Below, one piece after another: positions 42,961 through 56,350 of a stretch of 64,000 nucleotides of DNA (the stretch's first letter is position 1; each line of letters starts with the position of its first letter). Origin of the DNA: Salvelinus alpinus. Its lineage: Eukaryota > Chordata > Actinopteri > Salmoniformes > Salmonidae. Under the pieces are notes generated by a model. The model saw nothing but the letters and a program-made list of their open reading frames with translations. It was not told the origin of the DNA and searched no databases. Both the position numbers and the translations under genes were made by a program. Location of the stretch: contig NC_092110.1 in NCBI RefSeq assembly GCF_045679555.1, forward strand, positions 3,177,390 to 3,241,389, given 5' to 3'.

Positions 42961-45526
42961 CTTACCACCTGGGTATAAATTAATATATTCAGTATTCAAT
43001 CAATCAATATCTTTATTGTCCTAATTGGGAAATGCGTAGTGCAGTCAGGGTTACAACAATAAAAACAACAGTAATTAAAAACAGTGACAACCATCCAAAT
43101 AATATACACATAAGATAAATAGTGAGATTGGATACAGTTCTTAAAATCATAAAATAGGAGCAGTTTAAAGGAGGCAATCAGCAGTTGCTATAGTACATCC
43201 ATTTTGGACTTATAAATGAATGATATGGACCCATTGATTCTTGAAGAATATAACTTATAAATGCCTCATGATCTTAGACCAACTGTCGTACCCCATCGGC
43301 ACCCATACGTTTGTTTTACTCCAATGTTTGTAAACAAAGCAAACGCAAACAAATACTGTATCGCCTCAAAACATGATGTCATGGATGGTCACTCCTTAAA
43401 TCCATAGATCTGTCTATGAATTTGACACTAGTTACATTTCTACAGCCCCATCCCTCAGCTTTCTACAGAGACAGTAGCGGGGTGAACGCTTTGTCATTGT
43501 TTCAACTGCTGATTGCCGCTTTAAGTATTCTAGTATTCCGTATTCAATATTCCATTGTACTATGCAATTCATATATTTGCTTGTTCTAGTATTGTAGTAT
43601 TTACTATTGTCATGGAAATTCTCACACAGGAACACACAAAGTCAATTTTAAATTAATCCTCCTTTATTTGTCAACGCGCTGGAGAGGTTCCATCCAACTC
43701 AATGCACCATAGTACACATGTCAATCAGAAGCTCTGCTGGGGCAGTCCCAGCAGTTGTCTTATATACGGCTATACACAGACAAGTTATATTTGCATAAGT
43801 AATTCATCATTACCGTTTTGTTTCATTGATGTAACCGACCAACACTGGTTCATAACATGTGACAGACCAATACCTCACGAGGCTTCTTCTCTCTAAGCTG
43901 AGACCTTGAAACTGATATATCTTTTTCGTTTCTCAAAACAAGGTCTGGGCGTACTGCCAAATTGCAGCTACTGATAGTGAAGATGTGTTCAGTTAGCCAC
44001 TTGCATGAACAAAGAAATTGGTTTATAGAACAGCACATGAATAGAACACAGAAATTGGTTTATAGAACAGCACATGAATAGAACACAGAAATTAGTTATA
44101 AGAAAAACACAAACATTCAAATTTCCATCACACTATTCAAGGGGCACAGTTTCATGGTAGAACGGCCCACCCAACCAATCAATGTGACCCCTGCTGCAGT
44201 GGTTGTTGCCCCGCCCTCCTTCTGTTGGCACCATTGAGATGTACTGTATCATAGCTTGGCACTCTTTAGTCTACTCTATGAATTCACTGTCAGTTTGCAG
44301 TAAAGCTATAACCACTTTTGGAGCTAACTAGTGCTCTCAAATCGTATCCTGATGTCGATAGCAGATGGGAGTTGTATTCGTAACATTGTTAACTTAGCTA
44401 GCTAACATACCCTTTGAGAAAATAAGTTCTATTAACAGTCTAACGTAAACTCACTCACTTTTGTACATCGCCTTGGTCCGTACAATTGACCTTATTTTAG
44501 CGCCCCAAAAAACGGAATACTTCCAGATCAACTGTAATGTCAATACCATTGTAAAGCACAATTTCTCCCCTTTCCAACAGAATTCATGCCGAGACCTCCA
44601 CGCTGCCTGTTTCGGCATGATTGAAGAAGGCAATGAGCTCCTTCTGGTCTTTTTAAAAATAGCGGGTGGGGAAGCGAAACTAATGCGTGGTAGTGAGAAG
44701 GAGAGGAGATGTGTGGGAAAATGCCTTTTTTTCACTCGATCTGTCCAACTTATCACCTTATCGCCTCTAAAATGTAAATAAAACACTATAAAGAGTTTAT
44801 ATAATGTGTCATTACATACCTATTTGAAGGGTTGTGTCGAATTTGAATCGGGTTTTTAGGGCGGTGCTAAAGTGATCTTCAGAAGTAAACAGCGGCTTTG
44901 AGAGTGACGATCGCTTACAGTGATGACGCAAAAAATGAATAGGTATCCCCCCGTTACCCCCTTCACTGTCCATTTTTTTACATCGTTTTTAAACGATGAG
45001 AGAAGTGCTACACTTGGTGGAGAGAGATTGTAAGACAGAAATAGTTGCTTTATGCGTGCTGTACGTTACGACATGACACGTCAAGATGTAACGGAGGGTC
45101 TGTTTTTTCAACTTTTCTCCAATACTATAGAGCCATTACCATGTCGATCAACACTTGAATAGAAACGTAGTTCACAACCCAGATTTTGTAGTCAACACAG
45201 TCGCTACAGTCCCATTAGTTTTCTTTGCAGCCTTGTTTGAAAGTCGCGGTTGCGCACATTTGTACGGAATGGGGTGAGTTTACGTTAGATAGCTAGCGTT
45301 AAAAAAAAACGTTTGTTGGTCAATGAGACTGATAGAGGTAGTTAGCTAACCAGCTGAGTTAGCTAACAATGTAAAAAAAAAAGTATAATTTTGGATTTGA
45401 AAAATACTCCAACAGGCTCTGCATTTCAGGAACCACAGTAGTAAGTACTTCTGGTGTTCAATTATTAAGCCATTTCTTTTTGCTGTAGCCTCACTGACTT
45501 CATGCGGTTTAAAAGTTAGCTTGTCA
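42961..45526. other. GNG2 intron, no supported gene
   Basis: A direct duplication of GAAATTGGTTTATAGAACAG occurs near 44010 and 44050. The block 44460-44900 resembles dispersed repeat DNA. It has overlapping open frames on both strands (44451-44786 and 44461-44781) without family resemblance. The rest is unassigned. Confidence 0.45.
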
Positions 45527-45730
45527 GAGGTGCCAGACTCAACAGTAGTTGATATGCATTGGAGCGCTGCGATTGGTTGCCCAAAATTCTTGGGCGGGGC
45601 TTAGCGAATGGTCAATTCTGACATCTTTATGCACCTTTGCCATTGACCCTTCGCTCAGCCCCACCCATAATTCTGAGAAACCAATCACAGCACTCCAATG
45701 GATAGCAACTGTTGTCGAGTCCGACACCTC
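45527..45730. repeat. Foldback MITE-like repeat (204 bp)
   Basis: GAGGTGCCAGACTC at 45527 pairs with the complement at 45717-45730. Inside, CATTGGAGCGCTGCGATTGG pairs with CCAATCACAGCACTCCAATG, and the pairing continues through GGGCGGGGCTTAGCG with CGCTCAGCCCCACCC. The arms are about 75 bases each. Confidence 0.75.
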
Positions 45731-45777
45731 GGACAAGCCCTGTTTCAAACACATGAAAGCCAGTGAGGGCATCTAAC

Positions 45778-46035
45778 TTCCTGCAATTTTACACATTTTG
45801 CCATGGAGCAAATAGAAACATTTGCAGTTGTATAGCTTATCTCATGCTATTCTACACATTTTGCCATGAGGCTAAGAGAAAATGTTGCTGTTTTAAAGCT
45901 AATTTCCTGCAATTCTACACATTTTGTCATGGGGCAGAGAGGATAATGTACATTTTTATAGCTAATCTCTTGCTATTCTACAGTACACATTTTGTCATGA
46001 GGCTGAGAGAAAATGTAGCATTTTTAAAGCAAATT
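45778..46035. repeat. Minisatellite of four 63-bp units
   Basis: The ACACATTTTG landmark occurs at 45791, 45854, 45917 and 45985, so the spacing is 63, 63 and 68 (the last with a 5-base insert). The units share CATGAGGCTGAGAGAAAATG and TTTTAAAGCTAATTTCCTGC. A single unit lies at 31855. Confidence 0.85.
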
Positions 46036-46659
46036 AAAGCTAAAATATAGGTTTCTTGACTGTGATAAGGCATTGGATTATGAGCTGTCTTGTAAGCTAA
46101 ATGAACAAATGCAATAGGCAGTGCCGTGGAGCATTTAGCCACAGAAGCACAGTGACATATGCCTCAATACAGTCATATTCATGGATTATTGGGGTTGTGG
46201 CTTTCAGTTAGTTATTTTTGGCAACCCATCCCGTGAGAATGAATGTCATTCCAGTTCATCTGTTCTGTGTTATTTCATCACATCTCACTAACCCAGTGCA
46301 CTGAAATCTATCTGATGATATTTCCATGTTTAGGTAAAAATATAAATAATGCCCCGTTTGGAACACTGACAAGTAAAGAGCATAGAAAACATTTAATAGT
46401 AAAAAAAAAAGTGTTTTTGCTCAATCTGATTGGGTGGACCTGGCTACTCAGTGGGCCTGGACCCACCCATGCCTATGCCCTTGCAACATACCCATGAGTT
46501 TCATGATTAGCAAGCGGTAGTATGTGTTTAATTTCATTGTGTATTAGAAAAACAGTTTGAGATCATTGTGAGGGAATGAATGTTAGAGCCCCTGCTAAAA
46601 CTATAGACTACCTCACATCCAGTACATACAGTATTTCCCTTGATGTGGCAGTAATTGTG
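46036..46659. other. GNG2 intron, nothing recognised
   Basis: No transposon end or convincing coding frame lies between the minisatellite and the truncated Tc1 copy. Confidence 0.5.
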
Positions 46660-47744
46660 AATAAACACCACGCAGCCGTCATACCGCTCAGGAAGGAGAC
46701 ACGTTCTGTCTCCTAGAGATGAATGCATTTTGGTGTGAAAAGTGCAAATCAATCCCAGGAGAACAGCAAAGGACCTTGTGAAGATGCTGGAGGAAACAGG
46801 TACAAAAGTATCTATATCCTCTGTAAAACAAGTCCTATATCGACATAACCTGAAAGGCCGCTCAGCAAAGAAGAAGCCACTGCTCCAAAACCGCCATAAA
46901 AAAGACAGACTACGGTTTGCAACTGCACATGGGGACAAAGATCGTACTTTTTGGAGAAATGTCCGTCTGATGAAACAAAAATAGAACTGTTTGGCCGTAA
47001 TGACCATCGTTATGTTTGGACGAAAAAGGGGGAGGCTTGCAAGCTGAAGAACACCATCCCAACCGTGAAGCACGGGGGTGGCAGCATCATGTTGTGGGGG
47101 TGCTTTTCTGCAGGAGGGACTGGTGCATTTCCCAAAATATATGGCATCATGCGGATGGAAAATGATGTGGATATATTGAAGGACCATCTCAAGACATCAG
47201 TCAGGAAGTTAAAGCTTGGTCGCAAATGGGTCTTCCAAATGGACAATGACCCCAAGCATACTTCCAAAGTTGTGGCAAATTGGCTTAAGGACAACAAAGT
47301 CAAGGTATTGGAGTGGCCATCACAAAGCCCTGACCTCAATCCTATAGAAAATGTGTGGGCAGAACTGAAAAAGCGTGTGCAAGCAAGGAGGCCTACAAAC
47401 CTGACTCAGTTACACCATCTCTGTCAGGAGGAATGGGCCAAAATTCCCCCAACTTATTGTGGGAAGCTTGCGGAAGGCTATCTGAAACGTTTTACCCAAG
47501 TTAAAACAATTTAAAGCAATGCTACCAAATACCATTTGAGTGTTGTAAACATCTGACCGACTGGGAATGTGATTAAAGAAATAAAAGCTGAAATAAATAA
47601 TTCTCTCTACTATTATTCTGACATTTCACATTCTTAAAATAAGTGGTAATCTTAACTGACCTTAAACAGGGAACTTTTACTAGGATTAAATGCCAGGAAT
47701 TGTGAAAAACTGAGCTTAAATGTTTAAACTTCCGACTTCAACTG
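46660..47744 (+). mobile_element. Sleeping Beauty-type Tc1 element, left-truncated
   Basis: Similarity to the 6731-8299 element starts inside the transposase gene (ATAAACACCACGCAGCCGTC) and runs to the right end CGACTTCAACTG followed by TA at 47745-47746. The left inverted repeat and the first third of the gene are missing. Confidence 0.9.
46742..47514 (+). pseudogene. Sleeping Beauty-type transposase, N-terminally truncated
   Basis: One frame (46742-46984) reads [20 protein letters not shown] to FATAHGDKDRTFWRNVR. After a small frameshift, 46951-47514 reads [18 protein letters not shown], then MDNDPKHTSKVVANWLKDNK and [18 protein letters not shown]. The three catalytic residues (DET, DND, PIE) are all present and the catalytic domain is open to its end at 47514. 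The DNA-binding region is lost, so the copy cannot move itself. Confidence 0.9.
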
Positions 47745-47847
47745 TATATGTAGCTAAAAGAATTGAGGGATATCTGAATTATCTTAACCTGTCTCAAAAA
47801 TGAATCCCTGCTCTGCAGTTTGTCTCCTCAGATTGAGGACAATGTAC

Positions 47848-48290
47848 ATTAAAGAGCAACTGCCCCTAAAAAACTACTTTTCAAACAGCCTATGTGGCCT
47901 CGGTATGAGTCAGAAACATTTACTCGACTGTCAAAATTTACTACAAAGTGTACATTTCATAATTTTGGTCATAAAGTCAGTCCTATTTAAAAAGGAGTTT
48001 TGTGAGACTTGTGGTTATGACTGAAGGTTGGGGTTGTTTCAATCATACCCACCTACCCACTGCTGGCAGCACACAAGTAATCATCAATTCAGAATGCAGC
48101 TGTACAGGACCCGATCATAATGCCTATGGTAAATTTGGGTCAACTTTAGATATCCCTATGGGGCTAGTTATGGACCATCAGTAAATTACACAATGTACAT
48201 GGGATCATATTTTTGAATTCCAATAGCTCCAAATGTCAAAACGAAGACAAATCAGGAAGTTCAGCCCCCCTTTAAAAGGCACAGATAAAC
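47848..48290. repeat. Dispersed repeat, uninterrupted copy of the 34137 family
   Basis: AAAGAGCAACTGCCCCTAAA, then CAAACAGCCTATGTGGCCTC and TTTTGGTCATAAAGTCAGTC match the two halves found at 34137 and 34350, here contiguous. Confidence 0.6.
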
Positions 48291-48291
48291 A

Positions 48292-51200
48292 TAAGGCTAC
48301 TTGCTTAACCCCGGTTCTCTCATATGAGTGAGATGTATCATATGTGGGGGTTCGCTAGACCCGCCTACTCTCAGAAGTACTAATCAAAAGTGTCTGTTGG
48401 AGACAGACAGGTAGAGTGGTGAATGAGGTGAGACCCTCACTTCTATAAAAGAAAGTGGATGTTTCAGGGATACAGTATTTTCAACCTACCGTTACCCCTG
48501 AAAAGCAGACGTTTGGGCTCCGCTCAGGCGTCTTTTTACGCCTGCTATGTTAGCTTAATAAAACGAGTCACTCTTCTGCCATCTGGTTATGCAGTGAATG
48601 CAGTGAATGCAGTGATACATCTCACTCATAATATCAGAGAGCCAGGGTTACGCAAGTAACCTTGAGTACTCTTTCAAATAATCGTTTTGATGTATCACAT
48701 GTGGTAATATGGCCAACTCCCATATCACAAGAAACATGCTCTCTGAAGCCAGGGAAGTCCCAACATCAGCAACCCTCAGAGGTCTTGAAACTAAGGGAGT
48801 ACACACCAAGAAGGTGCAGAAAGCCCATCGGGAAAAACCATAAAACAAAGTTAGGGTAAACCTAATAAATCTCAGTATAATGAGACATGTCACAAAAACA
48901 TTACCCAAGAGGTCAACTCCTCTGTAGGAGACATTATTAATCAATATAATGGTCTCAAGGATCAGGCAGGATACAGTCAAAAAAGTCCTCTTCAGAAGGT
49001 GGTTGCCCAATGAGCAAAGAGCATGACACGCTTGCCCTAGCTCTCTTACAATTCAAGTAGATGCGAACCGCACGTACTGGACAACGATTAGGCGACAGGC
49101 GAAAAGCAATAGGCTCCAAGGTGTGACAATGGATAAAAGTCATCCCTAGCCAAAGATGGGGTTAGGTACATTAACCTGAAAACCCCCTGGGCAGACTGTG
49201 CGAACAGTGGCTGGTAGAACACAGTCCACCCATATGCTTATGGCAGTAGTAAAGCAAAAAAAGGAGGAATATGACATTTCCAAGCTTTTCAGCGGCTAAT
49301 AGCTGCTGTGAAAAAGATTGTAAGCACAATAGTCACACCCCAGGATAAGCTAAAAGCTTAGAGACTGGGCGTAACCGACATGCCCCAGTTAGAGACTGCA
49401 CCACAGTTATGGATAATCTGTATCACTGTCGGGGCATTGGCAGGCTGAAAGTGGCAAAGGGACCGTAACAAGATTAACCTTCTCTCCGTCCAAAAGGGCA
49501 CAGGACCGTGGAAAACTGATTGTAGGGAGGAACAATCTGTATAGTCACACAACATCTCCACGATAAAAATGCACCAACTGTAAAACCAGAGTGTGCAGAA
49601 ACAGCTGGCACTCTTTTCCAAGAGTCTCGTGCCTGCCTTAAAAAAAAAAAGACGCCTGTGCCCCGAAAGCTAAAGCATCTGGGTGAGGATGGAGAATTGC
49701 TTTTTCTCTCTAGGATATAAGCCCTGCATGACAATAGCTGCCAGGACTGGTCGTGGGCAGGGTTGTAACTGCTGACCGGGAAATCACTTGTCAATGAGGG
49801 CTCGAAGAGTAGCAAGGAAAGCATGTGGTCACCATGTTATGGGATGGGGTCTCCACTACTGGATCGTCGCTTCTACCAGGCTACAGTAAGTCAATCTGGA
49901 AAAATACGGGAAGCAGGCTTTCTCGGGAAAGAGCAACCAGCGCCATGATGTATGACGTCAGGCAATATATCTGAAGGACAGTTACATAACTGGTATATCT
50001 TGGCCCTGTTCCATGGAGGAGGGTTGTCATGAGCAAAGATAGTTACTCAGCCACCCGTGTGATGGGGAGGTAGAGCAGGCAGCGGCCCAGTTGCGTGAAC
50101 CAATCGCTGTAAAAACATGACGGGGAAAAGCCTAAGCTTTGTGGGCTCGGGAGTACCAGATAGCTGTCTGGGGCTCTGAAGCCTGTGAGGGTGCGGTCCA
50201 CCCGTCTTTTCCCTGAGACCCAGAAACTAAAGTAAGGAATAACTATACTGACTGATTTCTAGGTCAATGGAGAGTGTTCTCCATAACAGAGCTAAGTCGT
50301 CTTCGCCAAGTGGAGTAAAGAAAATGCCCCTCAGAATCCCGAAGAGAGAGTGTAGGGCAGAGAGCTGTAAGCCTTGCTGCACTTCATACATCCCATAGGA
50401 GGGATAGAGGAGCCGATCCTTGCTCTGGCTGCAGCGTAAGACTGCTTCCCTATAGGTTTGGCCTGGTCTTGGCAGACTGCAGCGTCGCCAGGGACCTCAG
50501 TCCCCCAAGGCCAGCTTGTTGCTACCTCCCAACTGTGAGGCTGGGACGAGCTGCAGAAGCCAATGGGCTGCCACGGTGCCTGAGTCTGCGGGGCAAGCAG
50601 AAATTGAAGGCTTCAACTCCTTTTTGCACATGTCACACTTCTGCCACATAGAAGCGACGGTGACCCTAAACAACTGGGGCATCCAGGAGGTAAATTTTCC
50701 CTTTGTCTGTTAAGCTGGATAACCTCAGCTAAAGTGCCCTTTCTCCCACCACGGCTAGGCTCATGGTACAACCACAGCCTTGGATGGCACTACAGGAGGA
50801 ATGGAGGCTCAGGTCTGTAATCATTCAGATCTCTTCCAAAGCATCTGGGTCTAGGGTCTCCTAGTTCAGTTGCTTCCCCACCTCCTCCAGTAACTCAGTA
50901 ATAAGCCAACAATAAAGAGGTCATGTTGAGGGCTTTGTACGTTTTCTGAAAAACGGAGGCAGTAAAGTGCTCCGCTTTCCTAGGGAGTGAAGCGCTGGTG
51001 TTGTTAGTAGCACAACGAAAGGGGCTGAAGTGTCGAGCCAGTGACAGCTCCACCGTGGGAGCGTTGCCTAACCCGGATTCCTTTATATTGTGCATGTCCA
51101 GCTCCGGGGTACGCTTAGCAAGAATCCTGCGAGTTAGGGGTTTATTCCACAAGCTCTTATTTTCCCTGAGGCAAGCTGGTACTGCGGGAAGCAGTTTCTT

Positions 51201-51500
51201 TATCGGGCTGTATGGGACTGGAGTCGCTTCCCATCGTTCAGGTCACTTAAAGACCTGATCCCCTACAGAAGACGGCCACTCGATGTTGAGTCAGGCTGCG
51301 ATCCACTTGCAGACATGAAGGAGCCCAAACTCCACTCGAGGAGGGGCAGCTCCACTGCTCTCGGGCCATCAGGTGTGTGGGCCTGAGAGGGCGGGAGAAT
51401 GGGGTCGTCAGCGCAGGAGTTGTGGACTATCTCGAGGAACTCCATGAGATTAATTCCATTGTCATCCTCTTCATCCCCTAGCTTGCCTTCCACTGACACT
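48292..51500 (-). mobile_element. Decayed retroelement, possibly DIRS-like (tyrosine-recombinase class)
   Basis: The minus strand at 49143-48955 reads PNRCPVRAVRIYLNCKRARA, then SLLIGQPPSEED. This resembles the mid-region of fish DIRS tyrosine recombinases. Farther upstream on the same strand, 51152-50895 reads TVELSLARHFSPFRCATNNT, then ASLPRKAEHFTASVFQKTYK, like DIRS gag sequence. Reverse transcriptase and RNase H are not found between them, so an internal deletion is likely. An inverted pair (48295-48340 against 48612-48662) lies at the 3' side. There are many stops. Another retroelement class is possible. Confidence 0.4.
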
Positions 51501-51814
51501 AGTCAAGTCTATCCATGACCTTGCCCTAACTGGGCTCGTTTACTGAGAGCTGGGCCTCAGCTGTCGCTGTTGGCTCGGAGGCAAGAAGGGCTATCGAGAT
51601 AGATGCACGTTTCAGCTTCCTCTTCTGACCTGGAGCTGTATCCACAAAATGCCTCAGAGTAGAAAATTGGTCATAAGTGCTGAGAATAGAGACATTTTAC
51701 CTCTACTATTACGGGAAAAATTAAAGCTATGTGAGACTTGTGATACATGAAGCCTCTTTAGTCATAAGAGTTGCACCTAGTCCCACCTAGCATATTCTAG
51801 CTAGCAGCTGCTTC

Positions 51815-52020
51815 CCCTTACGAAAAAAGATTGCAGTCAGAGCGCAGTTTAACTGTAGTACAATGCAGTATAAATGCAGTTAAAGTGCAGTCTAACTACA
51901 GTTATTCTGCAATTACTGCATCCAAAATACGTCCAAAATAAAACATCCAAAATACCAGTCGATTGCAGTTACTGCACTTTTACTGCAGTTTCCAAACGGC
52001 AATCTTTTTTTGTGTAAGGG
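51815..52020. mobile_element. MITE with about 20-bp inverted ends
   Basis: CCCTTACGAAAAAAGATTGC at the left and GCAATCTTTTTTTGTGTAAG, then GG, at the right are inverted copies with a 2-base indel. The interior is rich in TGCAGT. The target duplication is unclear. Confidence 0.65.
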
Positions 52021-53260
52021 TCATGGTGAAGGTGTGCCGTGGCTAGTGACCTGCTGGCTGAAGGAAACCGAGTGACAGAGTTAGCCTTCAGAAAGAGTGC
52101 TCCCGTGACCGACGGTGCCGTGAAGGCAGAGAGGGTTGGTCTAGCTAACAGAACGGGTGAACGAGACTAGGGAGCTAGCAATGCTACTATGTTGCAGGTA
52201 AGGTATTCTAGTGAGGCTTCTCAGCAAGCTAGCCAAGTTAGCCGTAGCCTTGCAGCATTGGCTAACCGAGTCTCAATAGCTAGCAGTGACACTGGCTACC
52301 AACAGAGACTGAGAAGAAGAAATTGGAATTTCTACTCAAAAGCAAAAACTATCCGGTTAGTACTCAACTTCTCGACAGGATCTGAAGAATTACGCTCAGC
52401 GGCGATATCCTTCAACCCACATGAAAAAATACTACAGTTTACTGTAGAATGCTACAGTATTACTATGTAATTCTGTAGTAAACTGTAGTATACTGTAGAA
52501 TTCAATACTACACACTTTAGTATCCCTCGATCATGTGTAGTACTTACTATAGAATGTTATATTATACTTGATCATACTTTTGTAAATACTACAGTATTAT
52601 CCACAAAAAAACACTAGCAAAAACACTACAGTCTGTGGTAACTGGTTTGAGCTGGACCCTGTGGTTGAGGCAGATCAGGGACAGGGTGCGGCCATGCTGC
52701 GTCAGCAGTGGAAACTGGCCCCCCTACAGGGCTGTCCCTTATGCATCCACATGGACAGGTGTGCCACAGTGAGATGGACAGGTGTGGCGCTGTGGTGTGC
52801 CACTGTGGGACATCAATATTGATGTTCCAACACCACGCAGAGATCTGAGATAAGTCTTTAACAACACACTGACTCATCTGATCCCACGGTGAGCCCTACC
52901 CTGCTGCGTCATGGGACAGAGTGGTAGGAGACCCTGATGGGATTAAGCACTAGGGAAGGCCAGTCAGTGACACACACACACACCATTACACACACAGCAA
53001 CATGTAATTGGGGCACTTTTTGAATTTGACCTTCAAAGTATCCAGGATGTAACCTTTGGTGTAATAAGGTCACTGTCAGGGGATCAGCACTGTGTCAACT
53101 GATGAGTCGAATGATCATCACTGTGAATATTGTAAATAGAGATGATCAAGCTGTGTCTTTGTCATCAGATTTCTATTGATGTTCAATGGTGGCAATAATG
53201 TAGCCTGTTCATGTTTCATAAGTTCAGCTCCAAAACCTGCATGGACGCCTAAAAACTGAT
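52021..53260. other. GNG2 intron with ACTGTAG-rich low-complexity palindromes
   Basis: At 52430-52630 short palindromes based on CTACAGTATACTGTAG recur. A CA run lies at 52973-52983. The block 52630-52930 looks unique and has no coding frame I can assign. Confidence 0.5.
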
Positions 53261-53380
53261 GCTGCGTCCCAAATGGCACCCTATTCCCTATATAGCGCAT
53301 TACGCTTTACCATAGCCATATGGGCTTTGGTCAAAAGTAGTGCGCTATGTAGATAATAACGTGCCATTGGGACACAGCCT
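53261..53380. repeat. Palindromic salmonid repeat, copy 8
   Basis: GCTGCGTCCCAAATGGCACC, then CTATATAGCGCATTAC, is mirrored by AAAGTAGTGCGCTATGTAGA, then GTGCCATTGGGAC. Confidence 0.9.
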
Positions 53381-53991
53381 GATAGAGGCAATCAGACTGC
53401 TACCTGAAACTACTACAGCAGGGGAGTAGTACTAATTTATTGTGTAGCAATGCTGACTGAGAGGACAACTTGTGTATCCTACACACACCATACACCAGAG
53501 ACAGACTACTGTACATGATTTATGATATGACCAACACAGTGAGCAGGGATGGCTGTTACTGAATTCTCTCACATGCACCACCAAGCAGACTGGAGGGTAA
53601 ACCTGTTTTATGACCCTATGACACACACGCCATCCCTATGGTCAGCACATAATTGCAGTTCTTTGAAGCACATACCAAATAACATTAGTACTGGCTGCAA
53701 ACCTAACAATGGACAAAGCAATGTCCCCTCGGTCTCTCTCTCTTCACACTATCTTTTTGTCCCACCCCCTCACTGTCATGTGCTGCCTAGCAACTGCCAC
53801 CATAAATAATATGTCTGTGTGTGTCTGCGGTGTGTGTGTGTGTGGATGAATCTCTCCTTCTGTATACTATTTTGTATTGTCACCGTGCCAACTAAGATCT
53901 TCTCCCTTGAATAGGATTTTATCTCTAGTGCCTGTATGTATTTGAATTCATTAGGAACCAAAACTCTCTTCTCTCTCCCCACCACGGACAG

Positions 53992-54692
<701 letters not shown>

Positions 54693-55243
54693 ACAGGATG
54701 TGGTTTATTTGGTCTGCTCATCTTGGGACATGAACGAGGACGTTCAATACGTAGACATCTTCTAACAGGAGGGCTTGGTGAAGTACTAGTGCCCCTTTCT
54801 CTACAATGGCACCTAAAGAGTGCAATTAAAAACCACAGAGTAACACGTAACCATTTACAGCGGTTAAGGGGTGTGCAGCATGTTTGATGGGTTCATCTGT
54901 GTAGTCAGATTACAACAGAAGATAAGTGTGGTTATCCACCCAAAAACATGATGGACAACCAATCAACCAAGTCTTCAGGTTGTGTTGGTTTTTTTTTTTT
55001 TAAATGAAGGAAAAAACAACAAAATATTGTGTGGTTCTTTTGGAACTTGAAATCCAAGTGTTATGTTCAATGGTTTGTGGTGGGTTGGGTAGTGTAGGTG
55101 TGCTGGCTAAGTGAGCTGCTTACCACGAGATATTACCACCTGTTTATCTGAATGTTTTTATTTTTGTTGTTTATTTCATGTGGATTTTGATTCTGAGGTT
55201 CATTGGTTTGGCTATGTCACTTAGATATCTTTGTATTATTGTA
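54693..55243 (+). other. gng2: GNG2 3' UTR (end not determined)
   Basis: The sequence after the stop is free of long frames. No AATAAA lies before the Tc1 insertion. The first signals downstream are AATAAA inside the Tc1 element (near 56300) and near 57334, so the transcript may read through the element. Confidence 0.5.
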
Positions 55244-56348
55244 CAGTACTAGTCAAAAGTTTGGACAAACCTACTCATTCAAGGGTTTTTATTTATTTGT
55301 AATATTTTCTACATTGTAGAATAATAGTGAAGACATCAAAACTATGAAATAACACAAATGGAATCATGTAGTAACCAAAAAAAGTGAAAAACAAATCAAA
55401 ATATATTTTAGATTTGAGATTCTTCAAAGTAGCCACCCTTTGCCTTGATGACAGCTTTGCACATGCTTGGCATTCTCTCAACCAGCTTCACCTGGAATGC
55501 TTTTCAAACAGTCTTGAAGGAGTTCCAAAATATGCTGAGCATTTGTTGGCTGCTTTTCCTTCCCCAAAGCAAGTCTCTTCTTCTTATTGGTGTTCTTTAG
55601 TAGTGGTTTCTTTGCAGCAATTCGACCATGAAGGCCTGATTCACGTAGTCTCCTCTGAACAGTTGATGTTGAGATGTGTCTGTTACTTAAACTCTGTGAA
55701 GCATGTATTAGGGCTCCAATTTCTGAGGCTGGTAACTCTAATGAACTTATCCTCTGCAGCAGAGGTAACTCTAGGTCTTCCTTTCCTGTGGCGGTCCTCA
55801 TGAGAGCCAGTTTCATCATAGCGCTTGATGGTTTTTGCGACTGCACTTGAAGAAACTTTCAAAGTTCTTAAAATGTCCCGGATTGACTGACCTTCATGTC
55901 TTAAAGTAATGATGGACTGTTGTTTCTTTTTGCTTATTTGAGCTGTTCTTGCTATAATATGGACCCATTTACCAAATAGGGCTATCCCCCTACCTTGTTA
56001 TAACACAACTGATTGGCCCAAATGCTTTAAGAAGGAAAGAAATTCCACAAATTAACTTTTAACAAGGCACACCTGTCAATTGAAATGCATTCCAGGTGAC
56101 TACCTCATGAAGTTGGTTGAGAGAATGCCAAGAGTGTGCAAAGCTGTCATCAAGGCAAAGTGTGGCTACTTTGAAGAATCTCAAATATCAAATATATTTT
56201 GATTTGTTTAACCCTTTTATGTTACCACATGATTCCATATGTGTTATTTCATAGTTTATATGTCTTCACTATTATTTTACAATGTAGAAAATAGTAAAAA
56301 TAAAGAAACTGGAATGAGTCTGTGTGTCCAAACTTTTGACTGGTACTG
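55244..56348 (-). mobile_element. Deleted Tc1-like element within or just after the GNG2 3' UTR
   Basis: CAGTACTAGTCAAAAGTTTG and its complement are flanked by TA (55242-55243 and 56349-56350), giving 1105 bp. The minus strand at 55846-55478 encodes an N-terminal HTH part ([35 protein letters not shown]) and then breaks off. The DDE catalytic domain is missing. Confidence 0.92.
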
Positions 56349-56350
56349 TA

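Noticed and set aside
44451..44786. Overlapping frames of about 110 codons on both strands
   Set aside because: No recognisable domain, no splice context, and the flanks look like dispersed repeat DNA.
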